Source: Acidobacteriota bacterium (lineage in GTDB: Bacteria > Acidobacteriota > Terriglobia > Terriglobales > Acidobacteriaceae). Taken from it: a stretch of DNA of 48,444 nucleotides. Below are positions 17,611-25,464 of the stretch, in pieces. The number at the start of each line of letters is the position of its first letter. Position 1 is the stretch's first letter. The stretch lies in assembly GCA_019241535.1 (NCBI GenBank), contig JAFAWX010000250.1:1-48444 (forward strand), written 5' to 3'. The position numbers and the translations under genes are program-made. Under the pieces are notes generated by a model. That model did not search any database, was not told where the DNA came from, and saw nothing but the letters and a program-made list of their open reading frames with translations.

Positions 17611-19656
17611 TCAATCAACACTCTTCGGCCTTCCGGAGAACCCACTCACCCTGCGAAGCGCATCTGCATCCATCATCTTTCCGTCCATCATCACCACGCG
17701 CGTCTGCCGCAGGTCGCCGATGTGCTTGGAAGGATCGCCCTCGACAAGCACAAGGTCGGCCTTCTTGCCCACCGAGATGGACCCCGTCGTCTTGTCGGCT
17801 GAAACCAGCTGGGCAGGAATGAGGGTAGCAGCGGCCAGAGCTTCCTCAGGAGTAAACCCAGCACTTACATAGATTTCAAGTTCATGGACAAGTTCAAGAC
17901 CACCAAAACCGTCTGTGCCTGCTACGATGGGCACTCCGGCTTTGTGCATGTCCTCGACCAGCGCACAGAGCTTCGCGAAGCTTGCGCGATAGTCGGCACG
18001 GGTCAAATCCGACGGTACTGCAAGACCTCCACTGCGAAAACCCCGCTCTAACGTCGGCGGCAGTGTTCCTATATAAGGCGCGTAGGCCGCGGAGAGATCA
18101 CCGTTGTTCGGGACGTAGAGGCTTTCCGCCACAACCAGCGTCGGATCAGAAACAATCTTGCCGCGGGCCATAATCTCGATTAGTGACTTCATCGGCTCTG
18201 CATCGAGATCAACATCCTTCGCATATCGCCCCGGCCCCTCCATGCGGGCAAGACCATCAGACTTGTTCACGACGGCATCCGGCATCGCCTGCATGATGAC
18301 AAAATAGATGTGCGTTATTTCGTCATACCCGTCGTTGATCGCCTCCAGGGTGCGCATCCCGGCCGGAAGGTGTCCGTGCACATGCAGGCCAAGCCGATGT
18401 GCTTCTGCCGCCGTCGGCTTCACCCATGCAGGGCTAAACGTGCCATAAAACTTGATAGCAACAAACCCGTCCGCCTTTGCCTTGCGTACCATCGCAATGG
18501 CATCGTCCAGTGATGTGGCCACGCTACCAAGCTGTGCCGTGTTTGGTCCCCTCCCATCGATGAGCATGGATGGGTAAACGTGAGGCATCAGAAGTTCGCC
18601 TTTCGCTCTACGTTCCGCGCGCGCCAGAGTAAGCAGGCTGTTGCTGCCCGGATCGCGCACCGAGGTGATCCCCAGCGCCATAAGCATGGGGCCAGTAAAG
18701 TCGCCGGCGACGTGCTGATGGGCATCCCAAAGGCCGGGAACCAGCGTCTTCCCTGTTCCATCTACGACCTGAGCATTGGCTGGCACGGTCGTCCGCGCAA
18801 ACGGACCAACCTGTGTGATGAGTCCACGATCGACAATCACATTTTGGTCCTCGACAAAGCGGTTACCCTCAACAAAAGCCTTCACGTGTGTAAAAGCTAC
18901 CGGCTCTGTCGGGAATTTGGGCAAGCTCCTAGCAATCGCTACGGAGTATTTCGCCAGTGCGTCGTCCTGCGCCTTATCGACCTGCGGCTGGTCAGCTTCA
19001 TAGCCCTTGCGGATCCAGGTCAGGCCCTGATCGAAAGCGAAAAATTTTCCCTGGGGATCCATCCAGATGGGCACTGGCGAATTCGAGATTCCCGTAATCG
19101 CGTACGCCTGAACGGTGATCATCGTTGTGCGGCTTCCCACGACCAGCGTAGTCAGGGGCGCTGCATGGGCCTGCCCACCTGGCAGGAGAGCTAACGACTT
19201 GCTTGGCGCGGCGACCAGCGCCTCCGCCAAAGCAATAGTGACGTCAGCTGGTCCACCGAAAGTGCTGTACATCGCGGGCTGCCGATAGGGTGCCGACCCG
19301 GAGTCGACCGGGCTCTTCCAGCTGGCAACGCCATTATTGATGTCGAAGGTCTCCCCGGCATCGCCCGAAGGTGTAAAGCCCCGAATGACTAGATGCTCAA
19401 TCATGCCGTCTCGGCGAACTGTCGCTTTGCTGTCGCTCTCAAAAGCCTGGCCGCGAAGGAGCAAACTTTCCCGTCCGTAGCGGATCCCCTCGGCGTCAGT
19501 CCAGCAATAGGAATGTCCGTGAACACCAGCCGTGGATAGGATGATGTACTCCTTGGCGTTTGCCGGGGGCTTCGCCAATTCCTCAATCTTGACGGGCTCA
19601 GACAAGGAAGACGGCTGCGCGATCACCAGAGCGAAAGCAAGAAGTCCGAGTCGCAC
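17611..19656 (-). CDS. Secreted amidohydrolase-superfamily protein (imidazolonepropionase-like)
   Basis: The 681-residue protein has a signal peptide (VRLGLLAFALVIAQ), an unrecognised N-terminal domain of about 270 residues and a metal-dependent hydrolase barrel. The barrel shows LVPGLWDAHQH (the HxH metal motif), FVAIKFYG (position of the bridging Lys), GLHVHGHLP, EITHIYF and IVAGTDGFGG (last Asp), then EALAAATLIPAQLV and KADLVLVEGDP, the composite-domain end. Members hydrolyse amide or ester bonds in cyclic substrates or dipeptides; the substrate here is unknown. The frame is open to 19734, but the GTG at 19656 is the true start because GGAGG sits six bases upstream and the signal peptide begins there. 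It precedes the isomerase-like gene on the same strand with a gap of about 140 bases. Confidence 0.9.
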   Translation of the reverse strand: MRLGLLAFALVIAQPSSLSEPVKIEELAKPPANAKEYIILSTAGVHGHSYCWTDAEGIRYGRESLLLRGQAFESDSKATVRRDGMIEHLVIRGFTPSGDAGETFDINNGVASWKSPVDSGSAPYRQPAMYSTFGGPADVTIALAEALVAAPSKSLALLPGGQAHAAPLTTLVVGSRTTMITVQAYAITGISNSPVPIWMDPQGKFFAFDQGLTWIRKGYEADQPQVDKAQDDALAKYSVAIARSLPKFPTEPVAFTHVKAFVEGNRFVEDQNVIVDRGLITQVGPFARTTVPANAQVVDGTGKTLVPGLWDAHQHVAGDFTGPMLMALGITSVRDPGSNSLLTLARAERRAKGELLMPHVYPSMLIDGRGPNTAQLGSVATSLDDAIAMVRKAKADGFVAIKFYGTFSPAWVKPTAAEAHRLGLHVHGHLPAGMRTLEAINDGYDEITHIYFVIMQAMPDAVVNKSDGLARMEGPGRYAKDVDLDAEPMKSLIEIMARGKIVSDPTLVVAESLYVPNNGDLSAAYAPYIGTLPPTLERGFRSGGLAVPSDLTRADYRASFAKLCALVEDMHKAGVPIVAGTDGFGGLELVHELEIYVSAGFTPEEALAAATLIPAQLVSADKTTGSISVGKKADLVLVEGDPSKHIGDLRQTRVVMMDGKMMDADALRRVSGFSGRPKSVD

Positions 19657-20032
19657 TTTTTCCTCCGATGCCGAAAGGACCGCGAGTTGCGGCAAGGGTT
19701 CGATGCTCAGAGGTGGAAGCAAGAAGCATAGCATGTGCTTTAGAGGGGAAGCGACTGCACTGCGACCGACGATTCGTGTGCCCGGAAACGATGATCTGAC
19801 AAGGGCGTCGTTTGCTCTCGTGTCGAACCCGGAATCCTTTGGCTCCGATCGAAAATATCATTAGCGCTGGCTCCCCGCGGATGGACGGCCACTGAGGGAC
19901 GGGCGATTTAAGTTCTAGCGCCATGAGCCCATTTTGCCCGTGGATTCAGCGGCACGAGGCTTGTTGGCTCGGCCGTCAAAATCGTTGGGACCTTAATTCA
20001 TTAGTTCTTCCGGTGGTGGCGCATAATGAATT
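19657..20032. other. No supported gene
   Basis: This is the intergenic region between the divergent amidohydrolase and the methyltransferase remnant. No motif or RNA is seen. Confidence 0.45.
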
Positions 20033-20540
20033 TTGATGCCCACAGGCGACATTAACCACTTCGGCGAGATAGCCCTCAAGGCGGCCGCCTGCCGAGCCGT
20101 CGAAACTGAGTTGGATGATGGCTTCGTGCGCGATGCGTTCGCGGCGAGGCCGGGCGGGGAGCTGGGGCTATCCATCACGTTTCCCCAGTCTACGATGGTG
20201 CACTTCGGAATCGCCTTTGTTGATGAGTTGCTGCTGGAACCCCCGGCGACATACCCTGTCAGGACCGTGCTGAACGTAGGCTGCGGTCTCGAGACGCCAC
20301 CTGGTCACTCGATCTTACCGGGAATCTGCGTTGGATCGAAATCGATTTCGCCGGCATACTCGATTGGACCGGCGCATGTCCGGCGAGATATCCCGATCTC
20401 CTGACAAGCCCGCTGCAATTGCGAGGGTAAATGATTGTCGCAATCATAGGTCGTATCTCGAAAAACTTGAGCGCATTTTCGGTAACCCTCTATGTTTTCT
20501 CCTATCTGATGCAAATGGCGGGATGCACACCTCGGATTCT
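20033..20540 (+). pseudogene. LCM-family (leucine carboxyl methyltransferase-like) O-methyltransferase with two frame breaks
   Basis: The first frame (20033 to about 20310) reads PTGDINHFGEIALKAAACRA, VETELDDGFVRDAFAARPGG, VDELLLE and VRTVLNVGCGLET, the SAM-dependent LCM/TIGR00027 pattern. At about 20310 the homology moves to another frame: NLRWIEIDFAGILDWTG, CPARYPDLLTSPLQL, ending at TAA 20428-20430. It then moves again: RVNDCRNHRSYLEKLER. These three pieces follow the family order, so two single-base shifts have broken one gene. The intact family is about 270 residues; here the C-terminal half is lost. The last piece fades into the following gene near 20500-20540. The likely partner was the following hypothetical gene or none. 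Confidence 0.75.
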
Positions 20541-21237
20541 GAGGTTCAACCTCGCAATTGGGTCGAAACGGTCCCTGAGCGTCAGTGACATCGCTTCTCG
20601 CCAGGGGACCACTCACCTTTGCCCTGGTAATTCGATCCATTTGGATTGGGCGGTGGAAGGAAGTGCTGCCGTGAGCGCTGCGCCCGGTGCACGCTACCAG
20701 CTGCCTTCATGCTTTGATGTGCCACATCCCCCACCGACTGGGACCTACGATATCGTCACGACCACGGGAGGGATTATCGGAACTTGTCGCAGCCATGCAG
20801 TATTTCGTCTCAACGCTTCAAAATCATTTTGGCGACGAATCGGGGCGTGTCCTGGTCCGGGATGCCCGAATGCGGATCGCGAAGTGATAATGGCATCGGA
20901 TCTAACTGAGGAAATCGGGAACCGCATAGGCAGTTGTGCCAAGGATGCTTATGAGGTCACGGTCACCAAGCCGGCGACGAACTGGGACGACGGATATCAA
21001 GTTGGTACCATCTCGGTCGAGGGAACCAGTGTGGGCGATGTTCTAAAGAAAAACTCCGGACGAAACCTGTTTATATTGCACGACGGCAAACAAGCGACAT
21101 TTACCGGCGCTACCCTAACGTCCGATGCCTTTACCGGATCCCTGGTTTCAGGCACCTGGACCCTCCGGCTTTCCGGCTGCGGCTCGCCGCCATCGGCTCT
21201 GATTATCAAGGCTCACGCCGACTGCCATAAACCTTAA
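20509..21237 (+). CDS. Hypothetical beta-rich protein upstream of the PLC-like gene
   Basis: The recognisable part begins near SVSDIASRQGTTHLCPGNS and continues IHLDWAVEGSAAVSAAPGA, a pattern of an immunoglobulin-like or beta-sandwich repeat with Cys. Further on come AYEVTVTKPATNW, DGYQVGTISVEG, GRNLFILHDGK and SGTWTLRLSGCGSPPS, resembling another beta domain; the C-terminus carries paired Cys. The frame is open to an ATG at 20431, but the segment 20431-20508 overlaps the broken methyltransferase in another frame, so I start at ATG 20509. A lipobox-like MAGC lies just after this start but lacks the long hydrophobic n-region, so export is uncertain. The stop is seven bases before the next gene, so the two are likely cotranscribed. 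Confidence 0.55.
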   Translation: MQMAGCTPRILRFNLAIGSKRSLSVSDIASRQGTTHLCPGNSIHLDWAVEGSAAVSAAPGARYQLPSCFDVPHPPPTGTYDIVTTTGGIIGTCRSHAVFRLNASKSFWRRIGACPGPGCPNADREVIMASDLTEEIGNRIGSCAKDAYEVTVTKPATNWDDGYQVGTISVEGTSVGDVLKKNSGRNLFILHDGKQATFTGATLTSDAFTGSLVSGTWTLRLSGCGSPPSALIIKAHADCHKP

Positions 21238-21244
21238 GAAAATC

Positions 21245-22666
21245 TTGGTGCTCGTGTTCGATAGGGTAAAAACCGTCGCGATTGTAATGCTTGAGAACCG
21301 CTCGTTTGATCACATGCTGGGCTACCTCAGCCTCTCAAGCCCAACCATCAACGTAGATGGATTAAGAGCCCCCCACGGCTCAGCAACGGATTATCGAACC
21401 CCGCTGACCGTGCTCGAAAACGACTCCTACCTGAACGTCTCCTCGGCTGATGGAGCTCTTCACTACCCCTTTCATTTGTCTGACAACCCTCTAACTTCCG
21501 ACGTCCCCCACGACCGCCACAGTGCCGGAACACAGCTTGCCCGCCAGCCGGACGGGCGATACTTGATGAACGGCTTCGTAGATGCTTACTACAATTACCT
21601 CCCCACCCGGATGACTCTGCCCGATCCCATGGGTTTTTTTACCGCAGCAGAAGTTCCGATGATGGATTTCTTTGCCAGAAACTTTGTTGTATTGGATCGT
21701 TGGTTCACGCCCGTACCAAGTGACAGCCAACCCAATCGGCTCCTCGCTTTCGGAGCGGAGACAAATACAGACAAAACCTCAGGTATGCCTCCAGACCAGG
21801 ACCTGGTGCTGGATTGGCTTACCAGGAACAACGTCGATTGGCGTGTTTATTCAGACGACCTCTCGTTTTTCGTGGCATTTCCCCGCCTTTGGTTTGACAT
21901 CCTGACTTCGAGCCGCTTTTGTAAGTTCTCCAGATTAAGCAGCGATGTTTTGGCCGCCGATCCCGCCAGCCGGAACTCGTTTCCGCAAGTGATATTTATC
22001 GAGCCTTCGTTCTTGGACTCACCGATCCACCCTGACCATGAACCGAACGATGATCATCCTCCACTGGAAGTGAAATTGGGGGAGGATTTCCTGCGGCGGG
22101 TCTATCAGGCGTTAACCCCGGCAAGCAATCTTACGATTTGGAATCACTTGGTATTGGTGGTGCATTTCGATGAACACGGAGGTTTTTACGATCATGTCCC
22201 GCCGTTGTTTCCGGTAAATCAGTCGAGCGGAACCGGCAATCAACCTTTCGTCTCGACCGGTCCCCGCGTTCCGGCATTTGTCATCTCGCCATTTGTTGAT
22301 GCCGCCCATGTATACAGCAAGAATCTTGATCACACTTCAATTCTGGAATTTCTCGCAGAGTGGCTCACGCCAGGCACTCCTTATTCACCCTCGCTTCGTG
22401 TTCGTCTGGCCCAGCCGGGGTTCACCGCTGGCAACGGCCGGGGAAAGATTTCCGACGTCCTCTCGCACCGCCTCAAAGCACCTCGGGCGAAACCACCCAA
22501 ACCGCCCGCCGTGGCTGTGAGCAGCCGGGGCCGCACAATGGCGGGGAAAAATCGCCCTCACACACCAGGTGAACTAACGTTTGATCAGGCGGTCAGGGGA
22601 ATGCTCGCCAAGTATCCTGAAAAAGTGCTCGCTAAATACCCACACCTACGGTGGTGGAAAGGTTGA
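21245..22666 (+). CDS. Phosphoesterase-family (phospholipase C-like) protein
   Basis: The 473-residue protein belongs to the PF04185 phosphoesterase family, which includes bacterial non-specific phospholipases C and acid phosphatases. Visible motifs are VAIVMLENRSFDHMLGYLS (metal-binding Glu-Asn and catalytic Asp), VPMMDFFARNFVVLDRWF, ADPASRNSFP and VVHFDEHGGFYDHVPP (DEHGG with metal ligands), then a DHTSILEF block and a basic tail. I see no signal peptide at the N-terminus (MVLVFDRVKTVAIVML), so either it acts inside the cell, or the real start lies in the upstream gene. Starts TTG 21245 and GTG 21248 or 21254 are possible. It is translated behind the beta-rich gene with seven bases between. 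Confidence 0.85.
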   Translation: MVLVFDRVKTVAIVMLENRSFDHMLGYLSLSSPTINVDGLRAPHGSATDYRTPLTVLENDSYLNVSSADGALHYPFHLSDNPLTSDVPHDRHSAGTQLARQPDGRYLMNGFVDAYYNYLPTRMTLPDPMGFFTAAEVPMMDFFARNFVVLDRWFTPVPSDSQPNRLLAFGAETNTDKTSGMPPDQDLVLDWLTRNNVDWRVYSDDLSFFVAFPRLWFDILTSSRFCKFSRLSSDVLAADPASRNSFPQVIFIEPSFLDSPIHPDHEPNDDHPPLEVKLGEDFLRRVYQALTPASNLTIWNHLVLVVHFDEHGGFYDHVPPLFPVNQSSGTGNQPFVSTGPRVPAFVISPFVDAAHVYSKNLDHTSILEFLAEWLTPGTPYSPSLRVRLAQPGFTAGNGRGKISDVLSHRLKAPRAKPPKPPAVAVSSRGRTMAGKNRPHTPGELTFDQAVRGMLAKYPEKVLAKYPHLRWWKG

Positions 22667-22690
22667 AAGTGCGATTTGAGGGGTTTTGGT

Positions 22691-22719
22691 CGAAGCCCGA
22701 GCTAGCACCTCGGCTTTCG
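22691..22719 (+). terminator. Hairpin after the PLC-like gene, possible terminator
   Basis: CGAAGCCCGAG is followed by seven bases and CTCGGCTTTCG. The arms pair through nine or ten bases with one bulge per side. No T-run follows (ATTAGCAAGG), so it fits a Rho-independent terminator only partly. It lies 25 bases after the gene stop. Confidence 0.4.
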
Positions 22720-22953
22720 ATTAGCAAGGTCCACTTCGGCTCTGATGTGAGATAGGCGATGTCCCGCAGTCGATGCTCTGCGTCGTGCCGAACGCACCCG
22801 CGGTGAAGCGCGGCAACTACAGACCTCGAGCCGAACCGCTTTGAAAAATCTGGTTAAGTTCACTTCACTTCCATAGCCGCTTTGATCGAAGAATTTACTG
22901 GGCCTAGAAAAACTATATCGAGCTGCACTGTTTTTCTTCATACAATCATCGGG

Positions 22954-23752
22954 ATGGGGAGCGGCAACACAGAATCTGTTCAGGAGAGTTACGACCGGAT
23001 TGCGGATGCATATGCCCGTCGCTTCGCCAACGAATTGCAACAAAAGCCGCTAGATCGGCAGCTTCTCAGCCGGTTCGCCGGCCGAGGTTATGGGCCACGG
23101 CCAGGTGTGCGACATGGGATGCGGTCCGGGCCAGATTGCCCGATACCTGCGAGACGCCGGGATAGAAGTCCGTGGGCTCGACCTTTCGCCGGCAATGGTA
23201 AAGCAGGCGCGACAACTGAACCCTGAAATCCGGTTTCAGATTGGCGACATGATGAAGCTGGATTTTCCGGATCAAACGCTTGCCGGCATCGTCGCCTGCT
23301 ACTCTATCGTGAACAGCCCTGAAAGTTCATTGCCGACCGTTTTCAGGGGGCTGTGGGGAGTTTTGCGACCCGGAGGTCTTCTGTTGATTTCCTTTCACAT
23401 CGGTAACGAAATTGTGCATCCCGACGAGTTTCTGGGCAAACCGGTCGCAATGAAGTTCTTCTTCTTCCAGCCATCCGCGATTAGCAGAAAACTTGAGGCG
23501 GCAAGGTTCTCGATTGCCGAGGTTGTCGAGCGAGAACCTATTCTCCCGATGTGGAGTACCAGAGCCGGCGGGCATACATTTTTGCTTGCAAGACTGAAAT
23601 TGGGGGCGCAGCGCTCGAGAGACGTCCCTAAGTCGGCCTCAGATTCGCATTTCCAATATGTATGCGATTCAGGTGTGTTTGATTATAAATACTGTCTTAT
23701 CATCGATACGATCTTGCTCGCCCGTCTGCTGCAGATACTTATCGGTACTTAG
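22954..23752 (+). pseudogene. Class I SAM-dependent methyltransferase, frameshifted
   Basis: The first frame (from ATG 22954) reads ESVQESYDRIADAYARRFANE, then LDRQLLSRFAG. At the run GCCGGCC (23077-23083) the homology changes frame by one base and continues VMGHGQVCDMGCGPGQIARYLRD (motif I), AGIEVRGLDLSPAMVKQARQ, FQIGDMMKLDFPD, VLRPGGLLLISFH and FQPSAISRKLEAARF. Removing one G near 23080 restores a single frame, and the joint protein would be about 245 residues with the usual order of methyltransferase motifs. The downstream frame runs to a TAG at 23752 and covers 84 bases of the opposite SpoIIE gene; normal homologues end near HTFLLARL, so that tail is suspect. Substrate unknown. Confidence 0.72.
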
Positions 23753-24751
23753 AGCGTGCTCAAGCAACGCAGCGCATATATCTCTTGCCGACCCCAAGCA
23801 GTGCTCACGCATGAGAGTTTCGAGTTGCCGGCGTTCATCATGATCGCTACCGTCATAGACTCCATCGGAGTAAAGAAAGAGGACGTCTCCCGGCTCCATC
23901 AGGTCAATCTCGGCAATATCCGAGGAGTTTGCTCGCCTTTGTCTGACCTGCATCGAGAAATAGCGGTTTCGATCCGGATCATCTTCGGCAATCTGCAGAC
24001 CGAGCGCCAGAAACTGCACCATCCGGCTTTCGTCAATCTTCCTGAAGGTGCCATTTTCGGCGGAGAACACGAGCGGCGGAGGGTGTCCGAAGTTCACAAA
24101 GCGAAAATGGCCGTTCGGACGCACTTCACCGTAAATCATGGTTGCAATCTCTCGTGCGTGTTCTTTTTCACTTCTTCCCAGCGCATTGCGGGCGCTAACC
24201 GACTGGGCCAATCGCAAATTGATCCTTTCAAATAGATGCGGAGTTGTTTTGCCGCGGCTGTCGAGCTCCGCCAGCATGAGTGCATGAAAGGTGTCGTGGA
24301 CCGTAGATGCAATCTTCGCGGAGATGATTCCGTGCCCTTGGGCGTCCACCAGCAGGATGCCCGCGGTGCTGTGAAGTTGTTGCAAATTCTCGGCAATTCG
24401 GACCTGCTCTGAGCTTCTTGCGTACCTGTACTCGGTTTCGAGGTTAGGCGTATAGTCCGGCCGCGACTTCAACCATTCCACATGATCGTCGACGGAATTA
24501 CGGGGCACAAATCCGGCTGGCAGTGGCTCGAGAAACTCTTTGGATCGCTTCAAAGCCTGTCGAATACGCGCCTCGATGTCATAGCGCTGCTGGAAATTTA
24601 TGTACTCGAACAGGTCACCGCCTACCGTTCCGGCAGGAATAGAATTCCCGTACATCTCGATTCCGGGGAGGTGCGGAATGGCCCCCTCTACCGGCATGAG
24701 CCGCTTGCGGAGATATTCGTCGATGGGCGGCTCTCTCGAAAGCATTGCCAT
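23669..24751 (-). CDS. SpoIIE/PP2C-family serine phosphatase with a helical insertion
   Basis: The 360-residue cytoplasmic protein is a PPM-type phosphatase of the RsbU/SpoIIE kind, which dephosphorylates regulators of partner-switching systems. Motifs: AGTVGGDLFEY (first metal Asp at about 46), VDAQGHG (135-141; replaces the usual DVSGHG), RFVNFGHPPPLVF, GDVLFLYSDGVYD and DDKTVFIIK. Between the first and second metal sites there are about 80 residues, instead of the usual 15-20, rich in Glu, Arg and Leu and likely helical. The protein has no receiver or PAS domain and no visible partner antisigma or anti-antisigma gene nearby. Downstream it overlaps the tail of the frameshifted methyltransferase frame. 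ATG 24751 or 24745 both fit. Confidence 0.88.
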   Translation of the reverse strand: MAMLSREPPIDEYLRKRLMPVEGAIPHLPGIEMYGNSIPAGTVGGDLFEYINFQQRYDIEARIRQALKRSKEFLEPLPAGFVPRNSVDDHVEWLKSRPDYTPNLETEYRYARSSEQVRIAENLQQLHSTAGILLVDAQGHGIISAKIASTVHDTFHALMLAELDSRGKTTPHLFERINLRLAQSVSARNALGRSEKEHAREIATMIYGEVRPNGHFRFVNFGHPPPLVFSAENGTFRKIDESRMVQFLALGLQIAEDDPDRNRYFSMQVRQRRANSSDIAEIDLMEPGDVLFLYSDGVYDGSDHDERRQLETLMREHCLGSARDICAALLEHALSTDKYLQQTGEQDRIDDKTVFIIKHT

Positions 24752-25464
24752 GGCAGAATCTCACGTGAGCTGAATTAATTGTTTATCTCGTCCTGCGGAG
24801 CCAGGTCCGCATCCGCGGGAACTGACGTTGCAAAACGCTTCGCTGATTGGACATGCCTGCATTCAGCAACCTATCAACGAAAGAGCGAACGACTGCCAGC
24901 ATCGAGTTTAACTCTGGGGCGGAAAGCTTGTATTCGAAGTTGGGTGACGAGCGTAAATGCTGCACCGCTACGCAGGCGCCGCATCATCTGCGGCTTTCGC
25001 CGGCTTGATTCAATCATGACACGGCCGGCCCGTCAGCTGGGAAACTTCAGCGTGTCCTCGGAAATCGGCTGTCATTCGGAGTGAAAGCTGCGATACGGTC
25101 CTAGGATGTTTTCGCCCGAGGTGTCGTTTGCCATGCGATTGGCATCGCTCCGCTTCGATAAGCCTCCTCAGCGGTTTGTACTTCGCTACGTGCATGCTCT
25201 TTGGATGCTTGGCTTTCGGATTTAATTCCGGTAAATGACGGGCGTTTTTAGGGGACCGAAAGCATTTGCCGTATTCTGCCCCGCGTGGTATCAATGCCGG
25301 GTTGCATTGACTGTAGGATGCGGGCGTCTACATTTTCGCGGCTGCGTCGTCTTAACTACAATGACTCATCGGTAAGGGAGCCCGCCCCAACAATACATTG
25401 CCCCAACAAAAGCCTAATACTTGATAGCCTGCCGGCGATAGGAGCAGGCGAGGCAATCAGAAAA
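24752..25464. other. Intergenic region before the rhamnosidase; one weak small frame
   Basis: A short minus-strand frame (24783-24965, GTG start, 60 codons) has plausible composition (FEYKLSAPELNSMLAVV) but no recognisable family, and an in-frame stop lies just upstream. The frame of the rhamnosidase runs open from 25285, but its first 60 codons carry no homology. I see nothing else here. Confidence 0.35.

Noticed and set aside
20431-20508. N-terminal extension of the beta-rich hypothetical protein including a hydrophobic segment and lipobox-like MAGC
   Set aside because: The same bases encode the last piece of the methyltransferase remnant in another frame, so the segment is probably an artefact of reading it out of frame.
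24783-24965. 60-codon minus-strand frame upstream of the SpoIIE gene
   Set aside because: Plausible composition but no family, GTG start without ribosome site and a stop just upstream.
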